From an uncultured beta proteobacterium (GTDB lineage: Bacteria > Pseudomonadota > Gammaproteobacteria > Burkholderiales > Burkholderiaceae_C): 61,782 bases of DNA. A program made the translations under genes and the position numbers. How positions within the stretch are numbered: the stretch's first letter is position 1; each line of letters opens with the position of its first letter. Below the pieces are notes generated by a model that saw only the letters and a list, made by a program, of their open reading frames with translations, did no database searches and had not been told where the DNA came from. Location: assembly GCA_903886275.1 (NCBI GenBank), contig CAISLN010000041.1, positions 1 through 61,782 of the forward strand, in the 5' to 3' direction. Shown piece by piece: positions 25,066 to 34,800 of this stretch.

Positions 25066-26079
25066 ATGAGCGCGTTGACCCTGGGCCTGGCCTGCTGGGT
25101 AGCGCTGCTGGTGGACCGCTGGCTGGGAGAGCCCGCGCTGCGCTGGCACCCGGTGGTCTGGATGGGCAACACACTGGCTCGCGGCGGAGATTGGGTGCAG
25201 CAACGCACGCACCAGAACCCTCAGCAACGTGATCTCATGGCCTTCTGCTTCGCCGCCTGCTTATGGTTGGCCGGTGCCGCCCTGGTGGTGGCCGTGGCCT
25301 ATGCGCTGCAGGCGGCTCTCGAACAACTGCCCTGGTGGGTGGCTGCGGTGCTGCTGGGTTTTTTGCTCAAACCGCTGCTGGCCTGGGCCATGCTCAAGAC
25401 CGAGGTGTGCGCGGTGGAAAGCGCCTTGGCGCAGTCGCTGAGTGAAGGGCGCAAACGCCTGCGTTGGCTGGTGAGCCGCGACGTGAGTAGGCTCAGCGAA
25501 GTCCAAGTGCGCGAAAGCGCCATCGAAACCCTGGCCGAAAATTTGAACGATTCGGTGGTGGCGCCGCTGTTCTGGTTTGTCCTCTTTGGCCTGCCGGGTG
25601 CAGCGCTGTACCGCTTTGCCAACACGGCCGACGCCATGTGGGGCTACCCCGGCGTCTACCAGGGGCGCAACTGGGCCTGGGCCGGCAAGTTTGCCGCCCG
25701 TGCGGACGACGTCTTGAGCTGGCTGCCCGCGCGCATCACGGCGCTGTGTCTGTTGCTGGCCGCTGGCCTACCGGGCTTGCAACTGGTGCAGCAGTTGCCG
25801 CTGGATGCGCGGCGCACACCGTCTCCCAACAGCGGCTGGCCGATGGCGGCCATGGCCCTGGTGCTGGGTGTGGCTCTGCGCAAGCCCGGCGTCTATGTGC
25901 TCAACAGCCAGGGCCTCCATGCCGGCGCTGCCCATACCCGCCAAGCCCTGCGCCTGGGCAACCTGGCCTTGTTGCTGTTTGTACTGCTGGGCTGCACTGC
26001 GCTGCTGATGTTGCGCCAGAGTGTGCTGGCCTGGGTCGATATTGCGACCCTTTTCATCGCGGCCGGGGTCTTGCTGTGA
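25066..26079 (+). CDS. cbiB: Adenosylcobinamide-phosphate synthase (CbiB/CobD)
   Basis: This 337-residue integral membrane enzyme attaches aminopropanol phosphate to adenosylcobyric acid. About five membrane helices are visible, with the family motifs DRWLGEPALRWHPVVWMGN, ESAIETLAENLNDSVVAPLFWF and RFANTADAMWGYPG near the middle, and DDVLSWLPARITA. I chose the ATG at 25066 since the conserved start LTLGLACWVALLVDRWLGEP follows it. The name CobD is also used for this protein; I use cbiB to avoid confusion with the aminotransferase. Confidence 0.94.
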   Translation: MSALTLGLACWVALLVDRWLGEPALRWHPVVWMGNTLARGGDWVQQRTHQNPQQRDLMAFCFAACLWLAGAALVVAVAYALQAALEQLPWWVAAVLLGFLLKPLLAWAMLKTEVCAVESALAQSLSEGRKRLRWLVSRDVSRLSEVQVRESAIETLAENLNDSVVAPLFWFVLFGLPGAALYRFANTADAMWGYPGVYQGRNWAWAGKFAARADDVLSWLPARITALCLLLAAGLPGLQLVQQLPLDARRTPSPNSGWPMAAMALVLGVALRKPGVYVLNSQGLHAGAAHTRQALRLGNLALLLFVLLGCTALLMLRQSVLAWVDIATLFIAAGVLL

Positions 26080-27137
26080 CGGCCCCGCAAAGCCAGGCCC
26101 CGCGCATCCATGGCGGCACCGATGCGGCGGGCGCGGCGGCCTTTGATTTTTCCACCAACAGCAATGCCTGCGGTCCCTGTCCCTCTGCGCTGGCTGCGGT
26201 GCAAGCAGCGCACTCCACGCGCTACCCTGATGCCGCCTACACGCAGTTGCGCCTGGCCCTGGCCGCGCTGCATGCGGTGGCGCCCTGGCGCATCGCCTTG
26301 GCGGGAAGCGCCAGCGAGTTTATTTTTCGCATCACCGCCTGGAGCCGCCTGGCGGGTGCCAAGCAGGTTTGGATTCCTGCGGCGGCCTATGGCGACTATG
26401 CCCATGCGGCCCATGCCTTCGGTTTGCAGCGCTGCGAGGCACCAGATACCGCCGAACTGGTCTGGGCCTGCGAACCCTCCAGCCCCTTGGGGCAGGCGCA
26501 CGCTCCTTGGCCGCAATGGCTGCAGCAGGCGCATGGCGCGGAGCAGCAACGGGTGCTCGATGGCGCCTATGCGCCGCTGCGCCTAAGCGGTGGCTCCAGC
26601 CTGAGCGCGGCGCAGCGCGACTGGGTCTGGCAGCTCTATTCGCCCAACAAGGTGCTGGGTCTGACCGGCATTCGCGCGGCCTACGCCATCGCACCGCTGC
26701 AGGCGGGGCAGGTAGTGCAAGCGCTCGATGCCATGGCGCCTTCCTGGCCTGTTGGCGCGCATGGTGAGGCCATGCTGTTGGCCTGGAGCCAGGCTGCAGT
26801 GCAAGACTGGGTGGCGCAGACCCTGCCCACGCTGCGCGAATGGAAACAGGCCCAGATCGCCATGCTGGTGTTGCTGGACTGGCAATGCCTGCCCAGCGAA
26901 GCCAACTTCTTTTGCGCACGGCCGCCTGCGCCTACCGATCTGCCTGGCCTGCTTACGTTCCTGCGATCCCGCGGCATCCAGCTGCGCGATGCGACCTCGC
27001 TGGGTCTACCCGGTTGGCTGCGCCTGAGCGCCCAGCCCCCTGCGGCACAACAGGCGCTGCAAGCCGGTCTGGCCGCATGGGCAAGGCATGTGGCGCCAAT
27101 CACCCATCCGATAACTTCTTTGGAAACACATCCATGA
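26076..27137 (+). CDS. cobC: L-threonine-O-3-phosphate decarboxylase (CobD/CobC aminotransferase)
   Basis: This 353-residue PLP enzyme of the aspartate aminotransferase fold makes (R)-1-aminopropan-2-yl phosphate, the side arm used by CbiB next door. Visible features are RIHGGTDAAGAAAFDFSTNSNACGP, RYPD, the Asp-containing VLDGAYAPL and the PLP-lysine segment YSPNKVLGLTGIRAAYA. It starts at GTG overlapping the cbiB TGA (GTGA). CobC is the Pseudomonas-type name; the same symbol is also used for the phosphatase at the end of the operon. Confidence 0.88.
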   Translation: MTAPQSQAPRIHGGTDAAGAAAFDFSTNSNACGPCPSALAAVQAAHSTRYPDAAYTQLRLALAALHAVAPWRIALAGSASEFIFRITAWSRLAGAKQVWIPAAAYGDYAHAAHAFGLQRCEAPDTAELVWACEPSSPLGQAHAPWPQWLQQAHGAEQQRVLDGAYAPLRLSGGSSLSAAQRDWVWQLYSPNKVLGLTGIRAAYAIAPLQAGQVVQALDAMAPSWPVGAHGEAMLLAWSQAAVQDWVAQTLPTLREWKQAQIAMLVLLDWQCLPSEANFFCARPPAPTDLPGLLTFLRSRGIQLRDATSLGLPGWLRLSAQPPAAQQALQAGLAAWARHVAPITHPITSLETHP

Positions 27138-28684
27138 CAGCCAAATGCGTAATGGTGCTGGGCACCACCAGCGGAGCCGGCAAAAGCTGGCTCACCACCG
27201 CCCTGTGCCGCTACTACCAGCGCCAGGGCCTGAAGGTCGCGCCCTTCAAGGCGCAAAACATGAGCAACAACGCCCGTGTGGTGGCCAGTGAAAGCGGGCA
27301 GGGGGAGATCGGCAGTGCCCAGTACTTTCAGGCGCTGGCGGCGCGTGCCCTGCCCGATGTGCGCATGAACCCGCTGCTGCTCAAACCCGAGCGCGACACC
27401 CACAGCCAGGTGGTGCTGATGGGTCAGGTGAGCGAGGAGCTTTCCAACATGGACTGGCGCGGGCGCAGCAACCATGTCTGGCCGGTGATTGCCCAAGCGC
27501 TGGACGACTTGCGCGCCGAGTACGACGTGGTGGTGATTGAGGGCGCGGGCTCTCCCGCCGAGATCAATCTCTCTGGCAGCGACATCGTCAACATGCGCGT
27601 GGCCCTGTACGCACAGGCCGCCTGCCTGCTGGTGACCGACATAGACCGGGGCGGCGCCTTTGCCCATCTGTATGGCACCTGGGCCCTGCTGCCAGAGAAC
27701 GAGCGCGCCCTGATCAAGGGCTTTGTGTTGAACAAGTTCCGGGGTGATGCCAGCCTCTTGGCACCGGCGCCGCAAATGCTGCAGGAGCTGACCGGCATCC
27801 CCACCGTAGCCACCTTGCCGATGTGGTGGCAACACGGCCTGCCCGAAGAGGATGGTGTGTTCGATATGACCCCCACGCTCGGCACTGGCGTGTCCTCGCT
27901 GCCCCCCGAGGGGGCCCTCACGGCTCGGGGCGGCCCAGCGCCGCTCACGCAGATTTGCATCGTTGCCTACCCGCGCCTGAGCAATCTGGATGAATTTCAG
28001 CCGCTCAAAAACGTGCCCGGCGTGCGCCTGCAGTGGGTGCGCAGCCCAAGTGAAATCAGTGCCTTGAAGACTACGGACTGGATCATCCTGCCCGGCTCCA
28101 AGAACACCAGCGGCGACCTGGCCTGGCTGCGCAGCCAGGGGCTGGACGCTGCAATCGCGCAGCATGCACAGGCAGGCGGTGCGGTGCTGGGCATTTGCGG
28201 TGGACTGCAGATGCTGGGCGAGGCGCTGATAGACCCGCATGGCGTGGACGGCAATGCGCCTGGCCTGGGCCTGCTGCCCCTGGTCACGGTGTTTGAGGTG
28301 GACAAGACCGTGCGCCACACCCGCACCCGCTTTGCCGCGCAGCTGGCTGCGGGCGCCACCAACCCCTGGTCGGCATTGGCCGGTGTCGAGGTGGCGGGCT
28401 ACGAAATCCACCATGGGCAGACCCAGCCCCATGCCGCCATGCAGGCCGCGGGCGATGTGGCGCTGGAGGTGATGGCCGCAGGCCTGGGCTGGCAAAACCC
28501 GGCGGGCAATGTGCTGGGGCTGTACCTGCATGGTCTGTTTGAAGACCCTGCCGCCCTGCAGGCGCTGTTTGGTGCGCGCTTTGACAAGCCGGTGCCCACG
28601 CTGGACAGCGTGTTTGACGGCCTGGCCGATTTCATAGAAAAGAATTTTGAGCCGGGTGCCTTGCAGGCCCTGCTGAACGAATAG
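27134..28684 (+). CDS. cobQ: Cobyric acid synthase
   Basis: This 516-residue glutamine-dependent enzyme amidates carboxylates b, d, e and g of the corrin. The N-terminal ATPase domain has VLGTTSGAGKSWLTTALCR and PFKAQNMSNNA. The C-terminal amidotransferase domain has ILPGSKNTSGDL, the Cys nucleophile in VLGICGGLQMLGE, and ends with GYEIHHGQT and YLHGLFEDP. In the linker, residues about 253-273 are encoded by a REP-like palindrome and look like an extra, non-conserved insert. The ATG overlaps the preceding stop; cobT follows after 57 bp. Confidence 0.94.
   Translation: MTAKCVMVLGTTSGAGKSWLTTALCRYYQRQGLKVAPFKAQNMSNNARVVASESGQGEIGSAQYFQALAARALPDVRMNPLLLKPERDTHSQVVLMGQVSEELSNMDWRGRSNHVWPVIAQALDDLRAEYDVVVIEGAGSPAEINLSGSDIVNMRVALYAQAACLLVTDIDRGGAFAHLYGTWALLPENERALIKGFVLNKFRGDASLLAPAPQMLQELTGIPTVATLPMWWQHGLPEEDGVFDMTPTLGTGVSSLPPEGALTARGGPAPLTQICIVAYPRLSNLDEFQPLKNVPGVRLQWVRSPSEISALKTTDWIILPGSKNTSGDLAWLRSQGLDAAIAQHAQAGGAVLGICGGLQMLGEALIDPHGVDGNAPGLGLLPLVTVFEVDKTVRHTRTRFAAQLAAGATNPWSALAGVEVAGYEIHHGQTQPHAAMQAAGDVALEVMAAGLGWQNPAGNVLGLYLHGLFEDPAALQALFGARFDKPVPTLDSVFDGLADFIEKNFEPGALQALLNE
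27893..27950. repeat. REP-like palindrome inside cobQ
   Basis: This GC-rich segment contains the inverted repeat CCCCC-GAG-GGGG and a following GGCTCGGGGCGGCC arm. It resembles the intergenic element after pheS but lies in frame inside cobQ. It keeps the reading frame open and adds about 20 residues (SSLPPEGALTARGGPAP) in the linker between the ATPase and amidotransferase domains. Confidence 0.6.
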
Positions 28685-28741
28685 CCCCACTGCAACCGCC
28701 ACCACCGTTTTCACCCACCCCTTTTTCAACCGGAACATCCC

Positions 28742-29815
28742 ATGAACACCCTCGCCAACCTCCATGACGCCGCACTGACGCAGGCCCTGCAAGCCACGCT
28801 GGACCACAAGACCAAGCCGCAAGGCTCGCTAGGGCGCCTGGAGTCGTTGGCCCTGCAGATCGGCCAAATTTTGGGCACGACCACACCGGTGCTGGAAGCG
28901 CCGCAAATGGTGGTGTTCGCCGCAGACCATGGCCTGACCGCGCGCGGCATCTCGGCCTTCCCAAGCGATGTGACCTGGCAGATGGTGGAGAACTTTTTGG
29001 CCGGTGGCGCTGCGGTGAGCGTGCTGGCCAAACAAAACGGCATTGCACTCACCGTGGTGGATTGCGGCGTGAAGCACGACTTTCTGGCCGGCCTGAGCGC
29101 AGGCGCCACGCGTGCCGGTCTGCAGGTGCGCAAGGTGGCGGGTGCCGAATCTGGCACTGCCGATTCGTCGGTGAAAGAGGCCATGAGCGCGGCCCAATGC
29201 GCAGCCGCCATGGAGCAGGGCAGGGCGTTGGTCAAGGGTTTGCCGGGCAATGCCCTGCTGCTGGGCGAGATGGGCATTGGCAATACCTCTGCGGCCTCGC
29301 TGATTTTGGCGCGCATGGCCGGGCTGGACATTGCGCTGTGCACCGGTGCCGGTACCGGCCTGGACGCACCGGCCGTGCAGCGCAAGACCGAGGTGCTGCG
29401 CGAGGTGCTGGCAAAGCATGCCAACGCGGTGGCGCCACTCGATGTGCTGGCCGCGATGGGCGGCTTTGAAATTGCCACCATGGTGGGCGCCGTGCTGCAG
29501 GCCGCGCAAGAGCGCCGCGTGGTGGTGGTGGACGGCTTTATTGCCAGCAGCGCCGTGGTGCTGGCCCAGGCCCTGGAGCCCCTGGTGCTGCAGCGCTGCG
29601 TGTTTGCCCACCGCTCGGGCGAGCGCGGCCATGAATTCATGCTGCAACACCTGGGCGTGCAGGCGCTGCTGGACCTGGGCCTGCGTCTGGGCGAAGGCTC
29701 GGGCGCGGCCCTGGCCTGGCCGCTGCTGCAGTCGGCCTGCACCATCCTGCGCGAGATGGCCAGCTTTGCCTCGGCCGGTGTGTCGGAAAAATCGGCCGAC
29801 TCCGTGACCGCTTAA
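28742..29815 (+). CDS. cobT: Nicotinate-nucleotide--dimethylbenzimidazole phosphoribosyltransferase
   Basis: This 357-residue enzyme makes alpha-ribazole 5-prime phosphate from dimethylbenzimidazole. Family motifs are DHKTKPQGSLGRLESLALQIGQI, VVFAADHGLTARGISAFP, GEMGIGNTSAASLIL, and the C-terminal HRSGERGHEFMLQHLG with LRLGEGSGAALAWPLLQSA; the last motif includes the catalytic Glu. Length is typical. It has a 57-bp leader rather than an overlap with cobQ. Cobinamide-GDP from CobU and its product are joined by CobS, encoded next. Confidence 0.96.
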   Translation: MNTLANLHDAALTQALQATLDHKTKPQGSLGRLESLALQIGQILGTTTPVLEAPQMVVFAADHGLTARGISAFPSDVTWQMVENFLAGGAAVSVLAKQNGIALTVVDCGVKHDFLAGLSAGATRAGLQVRKVAGAESGTADSSVKEAMSAAQCAAAMEQGRALVKGLPGNALLLGEMGIGNTSAASLILARMAGLDIALCTGAGTGLDAPAVQRKTEVLREVLAKHANAVAPLDVLAAMGGFEIATMVGAVLQAAQERRVVVVDGFIASSAVVLAQALEPLVLQRCVFAHRSGERGHEFMLQHLGVQALLDLGLRLGEGSGAALAWPLLQSACTILREMASFASAGVSEKSADSVTA

Positions 29816-29828
29816 AGCTTCAGCCCGC

Positions 29829-30683
29829 ATGAGCCGTTTCCTGCGTCACTACCTGCTGGCCCTGCAGTTCTTCACCCGTATCCCGGTGACCGGTCGCCTG
29901 GCCAATTGGGTCGGCTACAGCCCGCAGATGCTGCGCGCCAGTGCGGCGCATTTTCCGGGCGTGGGTTGGCTGGTGGGCGCGCTGATAGCGGCCTTGAGCG
30001 CGCTGCTCTATCTGGGTCTGCCCGCCGGAGGTTTTTCGCCCCTGGTGGTGGCAGCCACAGGCACGGCGTTTGGCATTGTGCTCACCGGCGCCTTCCATGA
30101 AGACGGCTTGGCCGATGTGGCCGACGGGCTGGGCGGCAGCCTGCAACGTGAGCGCGCGCTGGAGATCATGAAGGATTCGCGCGTCGGTGCCTTTGGCGCC
30201 ATTGCCATCGTCATGGCGCTGCTGCTCAAGGTGGCGCTGGTGGCGCAACTGGCGAGCATGGGCGTGACGGTGTTGTGCGCCTGCCTGTTTTTGGCCCATG
30301 TGGTGTCGCGTACCTGGCCGCTGCTGCTGATCAGGTTGCTGCCCCATGTGGGCGATGCGGCCTCTTCCAAGTCCAAACCCCTGGCCGACCAGATCAGCGT
30401 TGCGGCGCTGTGGGTGGCGCTGCTGTGGTGCCTGTCGGCTCTGGTGCTGACGGCCTTTGCCTGGAGCCAGAGCAGCGCGCTGATGCCTGGCCAAAGTGGC
30501 GCCCATGTGCTGTTTGGCTTGCTGGGTGCTCTGAGCGCCAGCGCCATGGCCTTTGGCTGGATGGCGCGCTGGTTTGCCAAGCGCCTGCAGGGCTTTACCG
30601 GCGACTGCCTGGGTGCCACGCAGCAGATCTGCGAGCTGGCGTTTTACCTGGGCTTCTTGCTCGGCTGGGGTGCCCTCACATGA
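29829..30683 (+). CDS. cobS: Adenosylcobinamide-GDP ribazoletransferase
   Basis: CobS is a membrane enzyme joining adenosylcobinamide-GDP with alpha-ribazole to form adenosylcobalamin. The 284-residue protein has about six hydrophobic helices and the signature FHEDGLADVADGLGG (metal-binding acidic residues) followed by ALEIMKDSRVGAFGA. The N-terminal ALQFFTRIPV is also conserved. It begins 13 bp after cobT, and the phosphatase gene follows 31 bp later. Confidence 0.95.
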   Translation: MSRFLRHYLLALQFFTRIPVTGRLANWVGYSPQMLRASAAHFPGVGWLVGALIAALSALLYLGLPAGGFSPLVVAATGTAFGIVLTGAFHEDGLADVADGLGGSLQRERALEIMKDSRVGAFGAIAIVMALLLKVALVAQLASMGVTVLCACLFLAHVVSRTWPLLLIRLLPHVGDAASSKSKPLADQISVAALWVALLWCLSALVLTAFAWSQSSALMPGQSGAHVLFGLLGALSASAMAFGWMARWFAKRLQGFTGDCLGATQQICELAFYLGFLLGWGALT

Positions 30684-30714
30684 GCCCTGCCGTGCGCAGA
30701 ACAAAGGTGTTGCC

Positions 30715-31251
30715 ATGACCCTGTGGCTGGCCCGCCATGCCCGTGCGCTGGTGGCGCCCGGCATTTGCTATGGCGCGCTCGACATCGCTGCGGACGCGGA
30801 GCTGACCCTGGCATCGGCGCAGGCGTTGGCAAGGGAGTTGCCGCTGGGCACCCTGGTGCAGGTGTCGCCACTCAAGCGCTGCCGTCAACTGGCAGACGCC
30901 TTGCAAGACCTGCGCCCTGAGCTGCACTTCCAAACCGACGCGCGCCTGCGCGAGATGGACTTTGGCAGTTGGGAGGGCACTCTGTGGTCTGACATACCGC
31001 GTGCGGCGGTAGACGCCTGGACGGCAGACTTTGCGCAGCACCGCTTTGGCGGACGCGAGTCGGCCAGCGAGGTGTTGGCGCGCGTCGCTGCTGCGTGGGA
31101 CGAACGAGACGTCACAAGCCACACGCTGTGGATTGCCCACTCCGGCATTGCCCAGGCCGCCACTTTGCTGCACCAGGGTGTGCGCCAAGTGATACAGGCC
31201 AAGGACTGGCCGCTGTCCCTGTTGAAATGCGGTGAGTGGCTGGTGTTTTAG
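30715..31251 (+). CDS. Histidine-phosphatase family protein, probable alpha-ribazole phosphatase
   Basis: This 178-residue phosphoglycerate-mutase-like protein has the phospho-His motif as ARHARAL (the usual RHG reads RHA), VSPLKRCRQLADAL, a catalytic-acid region LREMDFGSWEGTLW, and the second His in LWIAHSGIAQAA. By position after cobS it is probably the CobC-type alpha-ribazole-5-prime-phosphate phosphatase. The Gly-to-Ala change beside the catalytic His is unusual but seen in the superfamily. It ends the operon; the downstream receiver gene is convergent. Confidence 0.85.
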   Translation: MTLWLARHARALVAPGICYGALDIAADAELTLASAQALARELPLGTLVQVSPLKRCRQLADALQDLRPELHFQTDARLREMDFGSWEGTLWSDIPRAAVDAWTADFAQHRFGGRESASEVLARVAAAWDERDVTSHTLWIAHSGIAQAATLLHQGVRQVIQAKDWPLSLLKCGEWLVF

Positions 31252-31322
31252 CAACGTTTACGCATTGTCCTGCGTGGGCAAGGCATTGCTGTGGCAGCGC
31301 AACCCCCAAGCGCGGATGCGTG

Positions 31323-31733
31323 TCATATGACGGCCGAGAACCCCATCACCTGCCCAAGCGATGCATGGTCCAGCGGTTTGGTGAAGGTGCCCAACACGCG
31401 CAGCCCCTTGCTGGTGGCAATAGTTTGCGCCACTTCCAGCATGTCCTGGTTGACCCCGGTGATCAAAACGATGCCACCTTGGTACTTGCGTTCGGCCAGC
31501 ACCGCCATAAATTCAATGCCATCCAGCCCTGGCATATAAATATCGCAAATCAAAAAATCGGGCATGCGCGCCATAGCGGACAAAGCGCCCAGGGCGTCTA
31601 TTCCGTCTGCTGCCATGTGGATATCCGTTACCCCCCAAAAGTCCAGTTTCTTGCGTAAAACCTCGCGGCTGAACGCATCGTCATCGACCACTAAAACTGT
31701 TTGTCGCGAACCCAGCAATGCCGTGTTGTTCAT
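31323..31733 (-). CDS. Stand-alone response-regulator receiver
   Basis: This 136-residue CheY-like receiver has the acidic pair in VLVVDDDAFSREVL, the phospho-accepting Asp in FLICDIYMPGLDG, and the conserved Lys in TFTKPLDH. No output domain follows. The segment GGIVLITGVNQDMLEVAQTIATSKGLRVLGTFTKP resembles receivers of RocR-type REC-EAL proteins, though no EAL domain is encoded. It follows the two hybrid kinases on the same strand after 137 bp, so it may receive phosphate from their Hpt domains. Confidence 0.9.
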   Translation of the reverse strand: MNNTALLGSRQTVLVVDDDAFSREVLRKKLDFWGVTDIHMAADGIDALGALSAMARMPDFLICDIYMPGLDGIEFMAVLAERKYQGGIVLITGVNQDMLEVAQTIATSKGLRVLGTFTKPLDHASLGQVMGFSAVI

Positions 31734-31870
31734 CACCACCCTTTGAAAGTCATTGAATTTTTGAAGCTTGCACGCGGGGCCTATGCAGGCGTGCAGCACT
31801 TGCTAGAGATAGTTGCGCTATTAACGCACTATCCACGGCAGCTACAGCGTGGTTTGGCAAATAAATAGGT
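31734..31870 (-). other. Structured intergenic region between hybrid kinase and receiver
   Basis: The stretch holds at least two hairpins. TGCACGC (31769-31775) pairs with GCGTGCA (31789-31795). GATAG-T-TGCG (31808-31817) pairs with CGCA-CTATC (31825-31833). A third weak pairing, CCACG/CGTGG, is near 31833-31852. No coding potential is evident. They could attenuate transcription of the receiver relative to the kinases, but no T-run of the usual terminator kind is seen. Confidence 0.5.
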
Positions 31871-34800
31871 TCAGACAACGGGAGCGAGGCGTTGAATCGC
31901 TGCCACCGCATGGGCCATTGCCAGCGCCAAATCAGCCAACGCCACCGAAGGGTCTGAATCGGCGCGCAGCACCCGCTCGGCATCGCCTGCCAGACGCCGC
32001 GTCTCGGGCAAGGCCAGGTTGGCCGCTACCCCCGCCAGCTTATGCGCCAGCGCGGCCGCACCTGGCCGGTCACCTTGGGCCAAAAGGGTGTGCATCACCG
32101 CCACGGCGCCTTGGTAAACCGTGACAAAGCGGTGCAGATAGTCCTGGTACGAAGGCATATCCATCCAGATTTCCAGCCCTTTGGCCACGTTCATCACCTT
32201 GTCACCCAGGGCCAACACACCAGAGACTGGGGCGGCCTGTGCGCCGAGCGCCGAGGTCTGGCGACGGCAGAGCCGCCGAATCAAGGCAATGGTGGAGGGC
32301 ACATCAAAGGGCTTGCTGATGAAGTGCGTCATGCCCGCCGCGTGTGCGGCATCTTGCTGCGACTTGAAGGCCCCCGCTGTCAACGCCACAATCGGCAGCT
32401 CGGCAAATGCGGGCATGGCCCGCAGTTGGCGGGTGGCTTCAATGCCGTCCAGCACCGGCATTTGCACATCCATCAGCACCAAGTCCACGTCATGGGGGTG
32501 CGCCACCAACCAGTTCAGCGCCAACTGCCCGTCGGCTGCCAGCGAAACAATGGCGCCTTGCCCATGCAAAATGCGCCGCGCCACTTCGCAATTGATCTCA
32601 CTGTCGTCCACCACCAGCACCCGAATCCCCAGCAAGCCCTGCCCGGCCGATTGGTGCATGGCGAACGAAACACCCGCGATGGCTGCCTGTTTGCGCTTGG
32701 CCTCCCTCATCGCGTTGTAAAGGCCCGATGCGGTCACTGGTTTTTCCAGCAAGGCATCCACCAGTTCCACCCCGCTATGTCGGGCCAGGCTTGCCAGCGA
32801 ATGCGCCGTGGTCATGATGATGAGCGGACACTCCTCCTGCGACAGCCCTTCGCGGATGGCGCGCACGGTGGCCAGGCCGTCAAGGCCCGGTATATTCCAG
32901 TCCAACACCACCACATCGGGCAGCTTGACGCCCTTGCGTTCCAGTATCTGCCCAAGCACCGCTTCACCCGAATTCACGGCATTGACGCGCCAGCCCAAGC
33001 ACTGGGCCAAGGCACTGACATAGCGCAAGCCCGCCTCGCTGCCATCGGCAATCAGGGCCTCCACGCTGGACCTGCTGGCAGCCGCAGCGTCACCGTCGGC
33101 CACTTGTTTCAAGGGCACGGTGAACCAAAACTCGCTGCCCATGCCCAAGGTGCTGGTCAGGCCGATCTCGCCCCCCATCAAATGCACCAACTGACGGCAA
33201 ATCGTCAAGCCCAGCCCGGTGCCGCCAAAGCGCCGGGTGGTTGAGCTGTCGGCCTGGGTAAAGGCGGCAAACACCCCCGCTTGCAGCGCGGGCGCAATGC
33301 CAATGCCGGTGTCCCGCACGGTGAACTTCAGCAAGATTTCCTCGCTGGTGTGCTGTAGCACTTCCGTGCGCAACTCCACCTCTCCCTCGCTGGTGAACTT
33401 GATGGCGTTGATGCTCAGGTTGATCAGCACCTGCTCAAGCCGCAAGGCATCGCCAATCAGGGCGAAGACTTCTGGCGGCGGGGGGTGGATGCACAGTGTG
33501 ATGTCTTTGTCGCCCACGGCCACGCCCAGCACAACCGACAGGTTGTCAATCACATCGGCCAGCAGGAACGGGGCCCGCTCAATCATCATCTGACCGGCTT
33601 CGATTTTGGAGACATCCAAAATGGCGCTGATCAGGCTCAGCAACATGCGCCCGGACGCTCTGATCTTGCGCACCATGTTGTTGGCATCAAGGTCCAAATT
33701 GGCCTGCTCCAACAGGTAGGCCAGGCCCAAAATGGCATTCAGCGGCGAGCGAATTTCGTGGCTCATGCTCGACAGGAAGTCCGACTTGGCCACGTTGGCC
33801 TTGTCTGCCGCCAGGCGGGCGCTTTCGAGTTCGCTGTTCTTCTCTTGCAGCACCTGGTCCAGGCGTTTGCTTTTGGTGACATCACGCGCCGCGGCAAAAA
33901 CGCCCTGCAGCACGCGGTCGCGGTCGTAAAAGGTGGTGGCATTGAGCGAGACAACCGTTTCCACGCCGCTTCTGGTGCGCGCGGTGAGCTCGTAGTCGGT
34001 TATTTTTTTGCCGCGCAACACCTGGTCCATTGCGGCCACGGCCCGCTCGGGGTCGGTGAAATATTTCTTGAGGGGCGCGCCTATCAGTTCGTCGCGCGTG
34101 CAGTCGGTCAGCGCCTCCATTTGCTTGTTGACATCGGTGATGATGCCCGCCGGGTCGGTGGCCATGATGGCGTCGATATTGGCTTCGATCAGCGAGCGGG
34201 TATAGAACTGTTGGTCGCGCAGGCGCTGGTCGAGTTTTTTTCGTTCCTCTTCAATCGCCTTGCGCGCGGTGTTGTCGGTGCCAATCAACAAGTAGCCAAT
34301 GATGGCCTTGTCATCGTCACGCAGCGCCGTCACCGACACCACCGCCGGGAAGCGGCTGCCGTCCTTGCGGATGTAGGTCAGCTCATAAATATCTTCGATG
34401 CCGCGTGAGGCCTTGAACACCAGCGCCTCAAAGCCGGGTGTGATCGGGGTGTCCAACTCGGCGCTCAAAATTTTGGCGCGGGCAATCACTTCTTGCGGGT
34501 CCGAGATGTCGGCCGGGGTGATCTTGTTCATCACCTCGGCTGCCGTGTAACCCAGCATGCGTTCGGCACCGACATTGAAAATCTGGATCACACCTTTTGC
34601 GTCGGTGGCGATGCTGGAGAAGTTGGCGCTGTCAAAAATGGCTTGCTGCAAGGCACCGTGCGTCCTGATGGGCCCGCGCTCGGTGAGGTCTTCCTTCACC
34701 GCGATGAAATGGGTGACTTGCCCCTGCGCATCACTGACGGCGGTGATGGACATTTTTTCCGGGTACGTCTCTCCATTCTTGCGCCGGTTGGTCAGCTCAC

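Noticed and set aside
26681..28822. Long antisense open frame (about 713 codons) across cobC and cobQ
   Set aside because: Both sense genes have complete catalytic motifs; the antisense frame arises from high-GC codon structure.
31252..31322. Terminator between the cobalamin operon and the convergent receiver
   Set aside because: No stable stem with a T-run is visible in this 71-bp stretch.
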